Shown here piece by piece: positions 41,825 through 50,076 of a stretch of DNA of 64,000 nucleotides. The DNA lies in contig OZ252016.1 of assembly GCA_965247475.1 (NCBI GenBank), forward strand, positions 2,170,001-2,234,000, in the 5' to 3' direction. The notes beneath the pieces are model-generated. The model was not told the DNA's origin. It did no database searches and saw only the letters and a list, made by a program, of their open reading frames with translations. Source of the DNA: G965247475 sp965247475 (GTDB lineage Bacteria > Chloroflexota > UBA11872). Both the position numbers and the translations under genes were made by a program. The stretch's first letter is position 1, and each line of letters begins with the position of its first letter.

Positions 41825-42855
41825 GCGATGCGCGGCCGCCGATATTCGTATCCGCCGGCGAGGTGATGGTCGAGCTGGGCAGCACGGACCCGGTCGCGCG
41901 CGCGGAGAGGTTCTGGCGCTCGTACTCCGGCGACGTGCTCAACATCGCGGTGGCGATTCAGCGGTTGGGGCTTCCGACGTCGATGCTCACCAAGCTCGGC
42001 GAGGATCCGTTCGGCGACTACCTGCTCGCGGAGTGGCAGCAACTCGGCGTCGATCTGCGCTACGTGTCGCGCGGCGGCGGACCCACCGGTCTCTACTTCG
42101 CCGAGTTCGCCCCCGATTCCCACTACGACATCTGGTACTACCGGAAGGGCAGCGCCGCCTCCACCATTGCGCCGGCCGACATCGACGCGCTGTCGCTGGA
42201 CGGAATCCGGCTGGCGCACCTGAGCGGGATCTCGCAGGCGATCTCGGACTCATCGCGGGCGGCCACCCGGCGGCTGGCCGAGCGCGCGACGGAAGCGTCG
42301 ATCGATATCTCGTTCGATATGAACTACCGGCCGCAAATCTGGCCGCCGGAGGAGGCGCGCGCGGCGGCGCGCGAGGTGCTGCCGCTCACGGATCTGGTGT
42401 TCCTCGGGGTTCCGGACGAATCTCGCATCTTGTTGGATGAGACAGACCCCGAGGTGGCTGGGGCCGCGTTGCTGGACCTCGGCGCGCGAGCCGCCGTGCT
42501 GACGATGGCCGAGGACGGCGCCTACGTCGCATGGCCGGACGGGAGCATTCGGTTGCCGCACACGGCGCGAGGCACGGACACGTTGCAGGGTGCCGGCGAT
42601 GCGTTCGCGGGCGGCTTCTCAGCCGGCTGGTTGCTCGGGGCGTCCCCGGCGACGTGCGCTCGCCTGGGCACGGTGACGGCCGGACTGAAGGTCGAGCGGC
42701 TCGGCGCGCTCGCGGGCCTGCCGTACGCGCGTGAAGTGATCGAGCGGGCGCAAGAACTAGGGTGGACCGACGTGGCCGCTGCACTGGCGGCGGCCCAATC
42801 CGACGCGGCGGCGGGTGATCGTACGCCCGCCGCGGAGAGAGGAGACGCAGAATGA
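41821..42855 (+). CDS. PfkB family carbohydrate kinase
   Basis: The 344-aa product shows the ribokinase fold: N-terminal SAGEVMVELGSTDPVARAERFWRSYSGDVLN, substrate-binding TKLGEDPFGDYLLAEWQQLGVD, and the C-terminal DTLQGAGDAFAGGFSAGWLLG, which holds the catalytic Asp of the GAGD motif. The pattern resembles 2-keto-3-deoxygluconate kinases, but the substrate cannot be fixed. It overlaps both neighbours by 4 bases (ATGA), so four genes from lpdA to ybjQ appear to be one transcript. Confidence 0.88.
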   Translation: MSDARPPIFVSAGEVMVELGSTDPVARAERFWRSYSGDVLNIAVAIQRLGLPTSMLTKLGEDPFGDYLLAEWQQLGVDLRYVSRGGGPTGLYFAEFAPDSHYDIWYYRKGSAASTIAPADIDALSLDGIRLAHLSGISQAISDSSRAATRRLAERATEASIDISFDMNYRPQIWPPEEARAAAREVLPLTDLVFLGVPDESRILLDETDPEVAGAALLDLGARAAVLTMAEDGAYVAWPDGSIRLPHTARGTDTLQGAGDAFAGGFSAGWLLGASPATCARLGTVTAGLKVERLGALAGLPYAREVIERAQELGWTDVAAALAAAQSDAAAGDRTPAAERGDAE

Positions 42856-43166
42856 TCGCCTCGACGACGATGGATGTGCCGGGACGCGAGGCCGAGGAGA
42901 TTCTCGGGCTCGTGCGGGGAAACAGCGTGCGCGCGCGCGCCGTGGGCCGCGACATCGTGGCAGGGCTCCGCAGCCTGGTGGGCGGCGAGATCCACGAATA
43001 CGCGGAGCTGTTGACGGACTCCCGCAATGAAGCGCTGCAGCGAATGCTGGCTGAGGCGGAGAGCCTAGGCGCCGACGCGGTGATCGGCATTCGGTTCACG
43101 ACCTCGAGCGTCATGCAGAACACGGCGGAGTTGCTGGCGTACGGCACGGCGGTCCGGCTGAAGTAG
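42852..43166 (+). CDS. YbjQ/UPF0145 family protein
   Basis: The 104-aa product closely follows the YbjQ fold: TTMDVPGREAEEILGLVRGNSVRARA, a HEYAELLTDSRNEALQRMLAEA helix and GADAVIGIRFTTSSVMQNTAELLAYGTAV. These small, pentamer-forming proteins are widespread and their function remains unknown. The start is in an ATGA overlap with the PfkB gene, and the end is convergent with the amidase gene 30 bases away. Confidence 0.9.
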   Translation: MIASTTMDVPGREAEEILGLVRGNSVRARAVGRDIVAGLRSLVGGEIHEYAELLTDSRNEALQRMLAEAESLGADAVIGIRFTTSSVMQNTAELLAYGTAVRLK

Positions 43167-43196
43167 GCGCTTGAGACCAGCGGTGCTCGGCGGGTC

Positions 43197-44657
43197 CTAG
43201 TCTTGGGGACCCTGTGAGGGCGGTGGGTCCGCGATCGGCGCGGCGACTTCCGGCCAGCGGCGCTCCGGCGCGTGCTCCGATTGCTCGAGGGCATGCGCGA
43301 CCCGGAGCGCGGTGCGTTCCCGGTACTTGGTCGCGACGATCTGAAGGCCGATTGGCAGCCCGGCCTCGGTCCAACCGACCGGCATGCATACGACCGGCTG
43401 CTGCGAGCAGTTGAACGGACGGGTGAGGTCGGCCATCCATTGGAAGTCCGTGAGCGCGTCCTCGATACGCGGCGGGGATCGGCGCAGGGCCGGGGCGACA
43501 AGGACGTCAACGCGGCCGATCGTCCGGCGGTAGCTCGCCAGCGCGTCGTCACGCATGGCGCGCAGCCGGCCGAGCACAGCGTCGGCGTTGCCGCCGGGGC
43601 GGACAAACCGATCGACGCCGGACTCCAGCCGCGCGCGCAGCGTCGCGTTCACCACTGCCAGCGAGCCGCCGGTCACCGCACGGACGCTGCGATCCGCCTC
43701 GATCACCAGAATCCCATGCTGCGACTCGACCATCTGGTCAATCGCCGGGATGTCGATCTGCACGAGGTCGGCCCCCAACGTGGCAAGCGCATCGATAGCC
43801 GCGCAAACGGCGGCGTTGATCTCGGGATCAAGATCGTCGAAGAAGTAGTTGGTGGGAATGCCGACGCGCAAACCCTCGAGCCCGGCGTCGATCTCGCCGG
43901 TGATATGGGTCACGCGGTTGGGTTCGCGAACCTCTTCTTCGCGGACCGGATCGGCCATCGCCCGGAGCAGCACGGCTGCGTCGAGAGTCGTCCGCGCCAT
44001 CGGACCCGGCGTGTCGAAGCTCGGACTCAGCAGCACCACGCCCTCGAGGCTGACGCGCGCATACGTGGGCTTGATTCCAACCAAGCCGCAACAGGCCGAC
44101 GGGATCCGAATCGAGCCGCCGGTGTCGGTCCCAAGCCCGCCGTAGACCATGCCCGACGCGACCGCCGCGCCGGTGCCACTGCTGGAGCCGCCGGTGACGA
44201 TCTCGGCGTCCCATGGGTTGGCGGTCGGGCCGTACTGGGAGGTGGCGCCGGTGGGGTGGTACGCGAATTCGTCGCAGTTGAGCTTGGTCGTGATGATCGC
44301 TCCGGCGCTCCGCAGCTGCCGGACGAGCGCGGCATCGGCGCTGGGAACTCGATCGTCGAACAAATGCGAGCCGGCGGCGGTGGTGACGCCGGCCACGTCG
44401 GCGAGGTCCTTGATCCCGATCGGCACACCGTGGAGCGGTCCGCGATAGTCGCCCGCGGCGATCTCGCGCTCGGCCTTGCGCGCCGCCTCGATCGCCTGGT
44501 CGGCGAGAACCGCGACCGCCGCGTTGAGGAGCGGATTGAGCTGCTCGGTGCGATCCAACGAGGCGCGGGCGACTTCGACCGGGCTCAGCTCGCCCTCGCG
44601 GATGCGATCCGCGACCTCGACCAGAGTCAGCCGAACCAGATCGTCACTGCCTGGCAT
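43197..44657 (-). CDS. Amidase (GatA-like)
   Basis: The 486-aa amidase-signature enzyme has the catalytic lysine in GVPIGIKDLADVAG near residue 82, the cis-serine region TGGSSSGTGAAVASG near 155 and the nucleophilic Ser in GTDTGGSIRIPSACCGLVG near 180. GatA of the Asp/Glu-tRNA amidotransferase is the closest architecture, but no gatB or gatC is adjacent. The C-terminal part (PFNCSQQPVVCMPVGWTEAGLPIGLQIV) is shared by many amidases. I therefore call only a general amidase that hydrolyses an unknown amide. Confidence 0.85.
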   Translation of the reverse strand: MPGSDDLVRLTLVEVADRIREGELSPVEVARASLDRTEQLNPLLNAAVAVLADQAIEAARKAEREIAAGDYRGPLHGVPIGIKDLADVAGVTTAAGSHLFDDRVPSADAALVRQLRSAGAIITTKLNCDEFAYHPTGATSQYGPTANPWDAEIVTGGSSSGTGAAVASGMVYGGLGTDTGGSIRIPSACCGLVGIKPTYARVSLEGVVLLSPSFDTPGPMARTTLDAAVLLRAMADPVREEEVREPNRVTHITGEIDAGLEGLRVGIPTNYFFDDLDPEINAAVCAAIDALATLGADLVQIDIPAIDQMVESQHGILVIEADRSVRAVTGGSLAVVNATLRARLESGVDRFVRPGGNADAVLGRLRAMRDDALASYRRTIGRVDVLVAPALRRSPPRIEDALTDFQWMADLTRPFNCSQQPVVCMPVGWTEAGLPIGLQIVATKYRERTALRVAHALEQSEHAPERRWPEVAAPIADPPPSQGPQD

Positions 44658-44725
44658 ATGCGCCTCTCGCCCGTACCCCTCCGAGGCTCACGCGACCCGC
44701 TCGGGATGGCCGGCGGCGGCGTGCG

Positions 44726-45310
44726 TCAATCCGACGAATTCCACCCGAGCCAGGCGACATCCGCCGGAGTGCGGCTGCGCCTATCGGGGCCGCCGCCCGC
44801 AGCCGGATAGCCCACGTAAACGAACGCGACGATCCGGTCCTTTTCGTCCAGGCCAAGGTGTTGCTTAGCAGCGGGATAGACGGCCATGGTTCCGGTTCGC
44901 CACTTGGTCGCCAGGCCCTCCCCGGTGGCGGCCAGGCACAGATTCTGGGTCGCGCAGCAGCAGGCGGCATAGTCTTCGAGATCCTGCACCGGATCGTCGC
45001 TGCCGATCTGGCTGACCACGATGATCACCGGTGCGCGGTTGAGGTTGTTGCGGGCGGCGGCGATCTCGCCGCGCTGCTTGGGATCGTCCGCGTCGCGCAC
45101 GGTCTCGAGCCAACTCGCAACCGCCTCACCCATCGCCGCGCGAGCCGCGCCGGTCAAGACGTGAAATCGCCAAGGCTCGGTCATGTGATGGTTGGGCGCC
45201 CAGATCGCCGCTTCGATCAGGCGCTCGATCGCGTCGCGTGGCGGGACATCCGGCGTCACCGCGGTAATGCTGCGCCGGCTGCGCAGCGTCGAGTGAACGT
45301 CCGTCGCCAT
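44726..45310 (-). CDS. Nitroreductase family protein
   Basis: The 194-aa product has RSRRSITAVTPDVPPRDAIERLIEAAIWAPNHHMTEPWRF at the N-terminus, the FMN-binding region of nitroreductases. DYAACCCATQNLCLAATGEGLATKWRTG lies mid-protein, and a GYPAAGGGPDRRSRTP tail is present. The family reduces nitro compounds or acts as a flavin reductase. ATG 45310 is used; ATG 45319 (3 codons longer) overlaps the inverted repeat. The open frame extends further upstream but without protein-like character. Confidence 0.85.
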   Translation of the reverse strand: MATDVHSTLRSRRSITAVTPDVPPRDAIERLIEAAIWAPNHHMTEPWRFHVLTGAARAAMGEAVASWLETVRDADDPKQRGEIAAARNNLNRAPVIIVVSQIGSDDPVQDLEDYAACCCATQNLCLAATGEGLATKWRTGTMAVYPAAKQHLGLDEKDRIVAFVYVGYPAAGGGPDRRSRTPADVAWLGWNSSD

Positions 45311-45317
45311 AGCGCTC

Positions 45318-45348
45318 ATACCATGAGTGGATCGGGGCCTCATGGTAT
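45318..45348. promoter_or_regulatory. Perfect 10-bp inverted repeat at the nitroreductase start
   Basis: ATACCATGAG (45318-45327) and CTCATGGTAT (45339-45348) are separated by 11 bases. The dyad covers the upstream start codon of the nitroreductase gene, so a repressor bound here, or an RNA hairpin in its leader, could gate expression. No regulator gene is adjacent. Confidence 0.55.
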
Positions 45349-45739
45349 CGCCATGGGAGACAGCCTCCCAACGCGGACCGCCGCCGCGGACGCACGGCCC
45401 GGAGAGCTTTACCTCGAGCATCGCCGCTTCGACGCATCTCAGCGCGGGCGCCTCGACGGAAGGCGGGCTCGTGGCGATCCGAGGCGGGGTCGGTTCGCGA
45501 ACCGCCCTTACAGGCCCGCCAGTCTTGCCTTCGGCTCCTGCCCGGCGGCCGAGCCCTGCACGGTGGGGCGATGCCCTGATTCGACGGGTCTGACCGGAGC
45601 CACAGCGTTCCCGTGCCCCTTCGACAGGCTCAGGGCGCACGAGGGGCACGCACAGGCGGGGGGAGCCACGGCTAGGCGACGGTGAAAAGCGCCCGCTATT
45701 CTGCAATCAAACCGTTGCACGATTCGTCGAGGCGCACGC
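45349..45739. repeat. Intergenic region packed with dispersed repeats
   Basis: About 390 bases without a gene. CGGTTCGCGAACCG (45490-45503), followed by CCCTTACA and CAGGCCCGCC, repeats the element at 25346 and continues into sequence also found near 52390. CCTTCGACAGGCTCAGGGCG (45618-45637) is a motif common in bacterial intergenic repeats; it sits within 9-bp arms CGTGCCCCT / AGGGGCACG (45612-45650). The pfkA -10 box TATTCT lies at 45697-45702. Confidence 0.65.
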
Positions 45740-46771
45740 ATGAACATCGGCATCCTGACCGGCGGGGGCGACTGCCCGGGTCTGAACGCCGCCATCCGGG
45801 CCGCCGTGCGGCGCGCGAGCGGCCTGGGTTGGACGGTGGTCGGGTTCCGTGACGGCTGGCGGGGCGTGCTCGACCGCGAAACTGTTCCGCTTACGGTCGC
45901 GAACACCGACGGCACGCTCGCAGTCGGCGGCACGCTCTTGGGATCGTCGCGGACCAATCCGCTGCGCGACGAACATGAGTACGCCCGCGCGCTGGCGGTG
46001 TTTGCGGATCTCAGCCTCGACGGGCTGATCGCGATCGGCGGTGACGACACGCTCTCGGTCGCCGGCGGCTTGGCGCGCGACGGGAAGCCGGTGGTGGGCA
46101 TCCCCAAGACCATCGACAACGATGTGGCGGGCACGGAGGCGTGCATCGGGTTCTCCACGGCAGCGGGGACGGTGGCCGAGGCAGTCGAGCGGGTGCGCAC
46201 GACCTCGGCGTCGCACCATCGAGCCAGCGTCGTGGAGGTAATGGGTCGGGACGCGGGCTGGCTGGCCGCGATGGGCGGAATCGCCGGCGGCGCCGACTAC
46301 ATCGTGGTTCCGGAGCGACCCGCCGCGCTGCAGGTCCTTGTGGATCACATCAACGACCGCGCCGAGCGCGGGCTGCACGACAGCGTGATCGTGGTGGCCG
46401 AGGGCGCCGCGATCGAAGGCCTCGACCTGGCCGAAGCGGAGGCCGAGGACGGCGACCAGTTCGGCCACGTGCTGCTCTCGTCCCGGAGCCTGGCCGCTTC
46501 GCTGGCCAGCGCGCTGGGAGACGCGATCGGCGCCGAAGTGCGGTCAACGGTGCTCGGGTATATCCAGCGCGGCGGCCCGCCGAGCCCGTTCGATCGGGTC
46601 GTGGCGACCCGCTATGGCGTGGCGGCGATCGATCTGATTGCGGCGGGCAATTTCGGCCAGATGACCGCCTACCGGGGCGGTCAGATCAAGCCGGTGCCGC
46701 TGGTCGAGATCGCCGGGAAGTCGCGCACGCTCGACCCCTCGTTCCTCCATCTGCTGACGCTGTTCAGCTAG
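45740..46771 (+). CDS. pfkA: Phosphofructokinase, pyrophosphate-type signature
   Basis: The 343-aa product is a group III type 6-phosphofructokinase: GILTGGGDCPGLNAAIRAAVR at the start, IGGDDTLSVAGGLA and GIPKTIDNDVAGTEACIGFSTAAGT. ATP enzymes have GGDGS and PGTIDND; this one has GGDD and PKTIDND, the pair that marks pyrophosphate (or PPi/ATP mixed) donors. Later VEVMGRDAGWLAAMGGIAGGAD and LGYIQRGGPPSPFDRVVATRYG are standard substrate regions. It likely phosphorylates fructose 6-phosphate reversibly in glycolysis. The ATG is clear and the gene stands alone. Confidence 0.92.
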   Translation: MNIGILTGGGDCPGLNAAIRAAVRRASGLGWTVVGFRDGWRGVLDRETVPLTVANTDGTLAVGGTLLGSSRTNPLRDEHEYARALAVFADLSLDGLIAIGGDDTLSVAGGLARDGKPVVGIPKTIDNDVAGTEACIGFSTAAGTVAEAVERVRTTSASHHRASVVEVMGRDAGWLAAMGGIAGGADYIVVPERPAALQVLVDHINDRAERGLHDSVIVVAEGAAIEGLDLAEAEAEDGDQFGHVLLSSRSLAASLASALGDAIGAEVRSTVLGYIQRGGPPSPFDRVVATRYGVAAIDLIAAGNFGQMTAYRGGQIKPVPLVEIAGKSRTLDPSFLHLLTLFS

Positions 46772-47040
46772 GGGCCGCAATACCGCCCGGCAGCGGCCGG
46801 GGGGTTGCTCGGACACCGGGAGCGTGTGCGAGAATCACTAACATCTACCGCGCCCTGCGCGCCTCGAGCGATCCGTCCGCCACACACCATGCAACGGGTC
46901 GAGCTGTCGCCTCCGCCGGAAACGCGCCATCACACGGTAGGCCTGCCCTCGCGCCTAGGTGGGGCGTGGGATCGCGGCGGCCCTGTGCGGGCGGCCGATC
47001 TCCGAGCGCGCGGCTGCCGGGCCGAGCGGCGATAGCTGCC

Positions 47041-48108
47041 ATGGCGCTCGAGACCGCAACGGTCGAATCCACCTATCTGGCCATGCGGGGGATGTTGCGC
47101 GGCGTCGTCCCCGACTTCGAGCTGACGCACAAGGCCGAGCTGGCTCACAGCATCAACCGGCTGAAGGCGGAGCGCGGCGCGATCATCCTCGGCCACAACT
47201 ACATGGAGCCGGCGCTCTACCACTCAGTGTGCGACGTGACCGGGGATTCGCTGGAGCTGAGCCGCGCGGCGGCCAGCACCGAAGCCGACCCGATTGTCTT
47301 CTGCGGCGTCCGGTTCATGGCGGAGACGGCCAAGATCTTGAACCCGGATCGCACGGTGCTGCTGCCGTCGGCGCGGGGCGGGTGTTCGCTGGCGGCGTCC
47401 ATCACGGCCGAGGACGTTCGTCAGCTCCGGAGCCGCTACCCGGGCGTTCCAGTGGTCAGCTACATCAACACGTACGCGGACGTGAAGGCGGAGTCGGACG
47501 CGGTTTGCACCTCCGGCAACGCCGCGCGAGTCGTGGCGACCATGGCCTCCGACCAGGTGATATTCGTTCCAGACGAGTACCTGGCGCTGAACGTCGCGCG
47601 CGAGACGGGCAAGCACATCGTGATTCCTACACGCACGCCGGTGGGACGGGACCAACGGAACGCGGGCGCCGACAACAGCGTGTCGTACGAACTGATCGGG
47701 TGGCAGGGCCGCTGCGAGGTCCACGAGAAGTTCACGGTCGAGGACATCCGGGCGGTGCGCGAGCAATTCCCGGATGTGGTGGTGCTGGCGCACCCTGAGT
47801 GCAGCCCCGAGGTTGTGGCGGCCTCGGACTTCTCCGGCTCGACCGCCGCGATGACCAAGTACGTGCTCGGAGTGGATGCGCCGCGCTACCTGTTGCTCAC
47901 GGAATGCAGCATGGGCGACAACATCGCCGCCCAGGCGCACGAGAAAGAGATGCTGCGGCTCTGCTCGGTGCGCTGCCCGCATATGAACGAGATCACGCTG
48001 GAGCAGGTGCTCGCATCGCTGCGCGAGAACCGATACGAGATCGACGTGCCTGAAGCGGTTCGGGTGCGCGCGCGGCGGGCGATCGATCGGATGCTGGAGA
48101 TCGGCTAG
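47041..48108 (+). CDS. nadA: Quinolinate synthase
   Basis: The 355-aa 4Fe-4S enzyme condenses iminoaspartate and dihydroxyacetone phosphate to quinolinate in NAD synthesis. Features are ERGAIILGHNYMEPALYHSVCD near residue 40, FCGVRFMAETAKILNPDRTVLLP, cysteines in RGGCSLAAS, HPECSPEV and VRCPHMNEITLE, and YINTYADVKAESDAVCTSGNA. It has the long insert of Bacillus-type NadA. ATG 47041 is used; a much longer open frame upstream has no protein character. nadB/nadC are not in the window, nor is a regulator. Confidence 0.93.
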   Translation: MALETATVESTYLAMRGMLRGVVPDFELTHKAELAHSINRLKAERGAIILGHNYMEPALYHSVCDVTGDSLELSRAAASTEADPIVFCGVRFMAETAKILNPDRTVLLPSARGGCSLAASITAEDVRQLRSRYPGVPVVSYINTYADVKAESDAVCTSGNAARVVATMASDQVIFVPDEYLALNVARETGKHIVIPTRTPVGRDQRNAGADNSVSYELIGWQGRCEVHEKFTVEDIRAVREQFPDVVVLAHPECSPEVVAASDFSGSTAAMTKYVLGVDAPRYLLLTECSMGDNIAAQAHEKEMLRLCSVRCPHMNEITLEQVLASLRENRYEIDVPEAVRVRARRAIDRMLEIG

Positions 48109-48138
48109 GCCGATCGGCGGCGACGGGGAGCGTCCCGC

Positions 48139-49200
48139 CTAGCTCGCCAAATACGCGCGCAGCGGACGAGCCGCGCGTGACCGTTGGAGCTTGCGCAGCG
48201 CCTCGACCTGAAGCTGCCGGATGCGCTCACGCGTGAGCGCGAAGTGCTCGCCTATCTCGTCCAGCGTGCGCGGTTCGCGCCCGCCGAGTCCAAAGCGAAG
48301 CTCGAGAATCTCACGCTCGCGGTCGGGCAAGACATCGAGCGCGGCCTTCATCTCATCTTCCAGACCATCCGCCAGGACGCGTGAGTCGGGCGACTGGGGG
48401 TCCAGGTCCTCGATGAAGTCGGAGAGCGCCTCGTCCCCGTCCTCGCCGACGGGCGTCTCGAGCGAGACCGGCGCGCGACTGGCCCGCACGATCTCGGCGA
48501 CCCGCTCGGGCGCCATGTCGAGCGCCTCGCCGAGCTCTTCGGGGGTCGGCTCACGCTCGAGCTTGGAGGCGAGGTCGGGCGCGACCCGTCTGATCTTGCG
48601 CAAGGTCTCCACAACGTGCACCGGGAGACGAATGGTGCGCGAGTCGTTGGAGAGGGCACGGGTTATGGCCTGGCGAATCCACCAGGTGGCATAGGTGCTG
48701 AACTTGTAGCCGCGCCGCCAGTCAAAGCGCTCCACGGCCTGCATGAGGCCGAGATTGCCCTCTTGGATCAGATCCAACAGGGGGAGCCCGCCGGTGGCGT
48801 AGCGCTTGGCGACGTTGACCACCAGGCGCAGGTTGGCGTCGACGAGATGTGCGCGCGCCGCCTCGTCACCGGCCTCGACACGCTTGGCCAGCGTGACTTC
48901 CTCAGTCGCCTTCAGAAGGGGAACGCGGTTGATCTCATTGAGATACAGCCGCAAGGCATCCTCGACGGCGTCATCGTTGGACAGACGATCGCCAACGCGG
49001 CCCGCGCCCGCCAAGCTCTTGGCCGCACGGCCGAAATCACTCGCCGCGCCCTGCTCGGGTCCGGATGAAGGTCGCGATTGAATCGAGTCCAGGTCCTCGA
49101 TCCAGCGCGCAGCGGCCGAGGGATCGACGTTCCTCGAATTGGTCGACACTGCCGTTATGGCCTCCGCGCGATACGCGCCACACATGCGGTGCGGCGCCAC
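48139..49200 (-). CDS. sigA: RNA polymerase sigma factor, RpoD/SigA type
   Basis: The 353-aa sigma-70 protein has region 1.2 (DALRLYLNEINRVPLLKATEEVTLAKR), 2.1-2.4 (NLRLVVNVAKRYATGGLPLLDLIQEGN and RRGYKFSTYATWWIRQAITRAL) and region 3. Region 4.2 reads TLDEIGEHFALTRERIRQLQVEALRKLQ. It resembles a primary sigma factor, but region 1.1 is short or absent, so a group 2 factor is possible. The start is GTG 49200, about 17 bases downstream of the predicted transcription start. It is divergent from the SufR-like regulator. Confidence 0.9.
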   Translation of the reverse strand: MAPHRMCGAYRAEAITAVSTNSRNVDPSAAARWIEDLDSIQSRPSSGPEQGAASDFGRAAKSLAGAGRVGDRLSNDDAVEDALRLYLNEINRVPLLKATEEVTLAKRVEAGDEAARAHLVDANLRLVVNVAKRYATGGLPLLDLIQEGNLGLMQAVERFDWRRGYKFSTYATWWIRQAITRALSNDSRTIRLPVHVVETLRKIRRVAPDLASKLEREPTPEELGEALDMAPERVAEIVRASRAPVSLETPVGEDGDEALSDFIEDLDPQSPDSRVLADGLEDEMKAALDVLPDREREILELRFGLGGREPRTLDEIGEHFALTRERIRQLQVEALRKLQRSRAARPLRAYLAS

Positions 49201-49221
49201 CGATCTATGAACCGTGCATGC

Positions 49222-49252
49222 ATTTTACACTTTTTACAGAAATCTATGTCTA
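49222..49252. promoter_or_regulatory. AT-rich promoter region between sigma factor and SufR-like gene
   Basis: On the minus strand TAGACA (-35, 49247-49252) and TGTAAA (-10, 49224-49229) are 17 bases apart, driving the sigma factor. On the same strand TGTAAAA occurs twice as a direct repeat nine bases apart, and TGCATGCA is at 49215-49222. This is the most AT-rich stretch of the window and may also carry the divergent regulator promoter. Confidence 0.5.
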
Positions 49253-49356
49253 AACTTGGTCGGAGCGTCCGGACCGCACTGCGTCGGAGCCCACCTTGGT
49301 GGGAGATTTCCGCGGTGCTAGCCTCCAGAAGATAGGGCCGACGAGCAATACGCAGT

Positions 49357-50013
49357 TTGAGCGTAGAACGGCCTCGCGACCGAATTCTGCACGCGCTGAA
49401 GACGCGCGGCGGACTCGGCGCCTCGGACCTGTCGGAGGTGCTCGGCACGGGCGTCTCGGCCGTGCGGCCCCATCTCGACACGCTGGTAGGCGAGGGCCTG
49501 GTGCGGGTCGAAGTCGTGCGGGGCGGCCAGGGTCGGCCCCGCCATCGGTACGTGCTCACCGAGAACGGTCACGAGAGCTTCGCGCGTGACTACGACGGTC
49601 TGGCCGAATCACTGATCGACGGTGTGGTGGACCTGGCCGGAAGCGACCTGCTGCGGCGGATCTTCCGGTACCGCGAGGACCGCCTGGTGGAGCGGTACCA
49701 GCCCCGAATGCGGACGCTCGGATTCGCCGATCGCGTGCGCGAGACGGCGCGCATTCTCGACCAGTTCGGATACATGGCCAGGGTGGAGCGCCACGGCGAT
49801 GGATTCATGCTGATCGAGCAGAACTGCCCGGTGTCACGCGTGGCGGCCGAGTGCGCGGCTCCGTGCGAGTCTGAGCTCAGCTTCATCCGCCGGCTGACCG
49901 ACGCCGACGTGACCCAAGTTTCGATCGCTCCAAATGGCGCGGGCGGCTGCCGTTGCATGATTCGGGAGCGGCGAACCGCCGATCAACCGACACCAGCAGC
50001 GGCTTCGAGCTGA
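49357..50013 (+). CDS. SufR-like Fe-S-sensing transcriptional regulator
   Basis: The 218-aa product has an N-terminal winged helix (DRILHALKTRGGLGASDLSEVLGTGVSAVRPHLDTLVGEGLV) of the ArsR/SufR-like type and a C-terminal cysteine group, NCPVSRVAAECAAPCESEL plus GGCRC. This group resembles the 4Fe-4S site of SufR, which represses Fe-S assembly genes. It sits directly before cysteine desulfurase and A-type carrier genes. The start is TTG 49357, with no better codon. The stop lies inside a 20-bp tandem duplication, so the end of the protein may vary. No spacing to a known SufR box was identified. Confidence 0.8.
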   Translation: MSVERPRDRILHALKTRGGLGASDLSEVLGTGVSAVRPHLDTLVGEGLVRVEVVRGGQGRPRHRYVLTENGHESFARDYDGLAESLIDGVVDLAGSDLLRRIFRYREDRLVERYQPRMRTLGFADRVRETARILDQFGYMARVERHGDGFMLIEQNCPVSRVAAECAAPCESELSFIRRLTDADVTQVSIAPNGAGGCRCMIRERRTADQPTPAAASS

Positions 50014-50040
50014 CAGCAGCGGCTTCGAGCTGACAGCAGC
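49995..50040. repeat. 20-bp tandem duplication at the end of the SufR-like gene
   Basis: The unit AGCAGCGGCTTCGAGCTGAC occurs at 49995-50014 and 50015-50034, followed by a partial AGCAGC (50035-50040). The first copy contains the last codons and stop of the regulator gene; the second is noncoding. It looks like a recent slippage event. Confidence 0.9.
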
Positions 50041-50076
50041 TGCGCGCGAGGCTGGCGCGGCTCGCACCGGACGCCC

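Noticed and set aside
46141..47040. Upstream extension of the nadA reading frame
   Set aside because: Composition is Arg/Gly-rich, it overlaps pfkA, and all conserved NadA sequence starts after ATG 47041.
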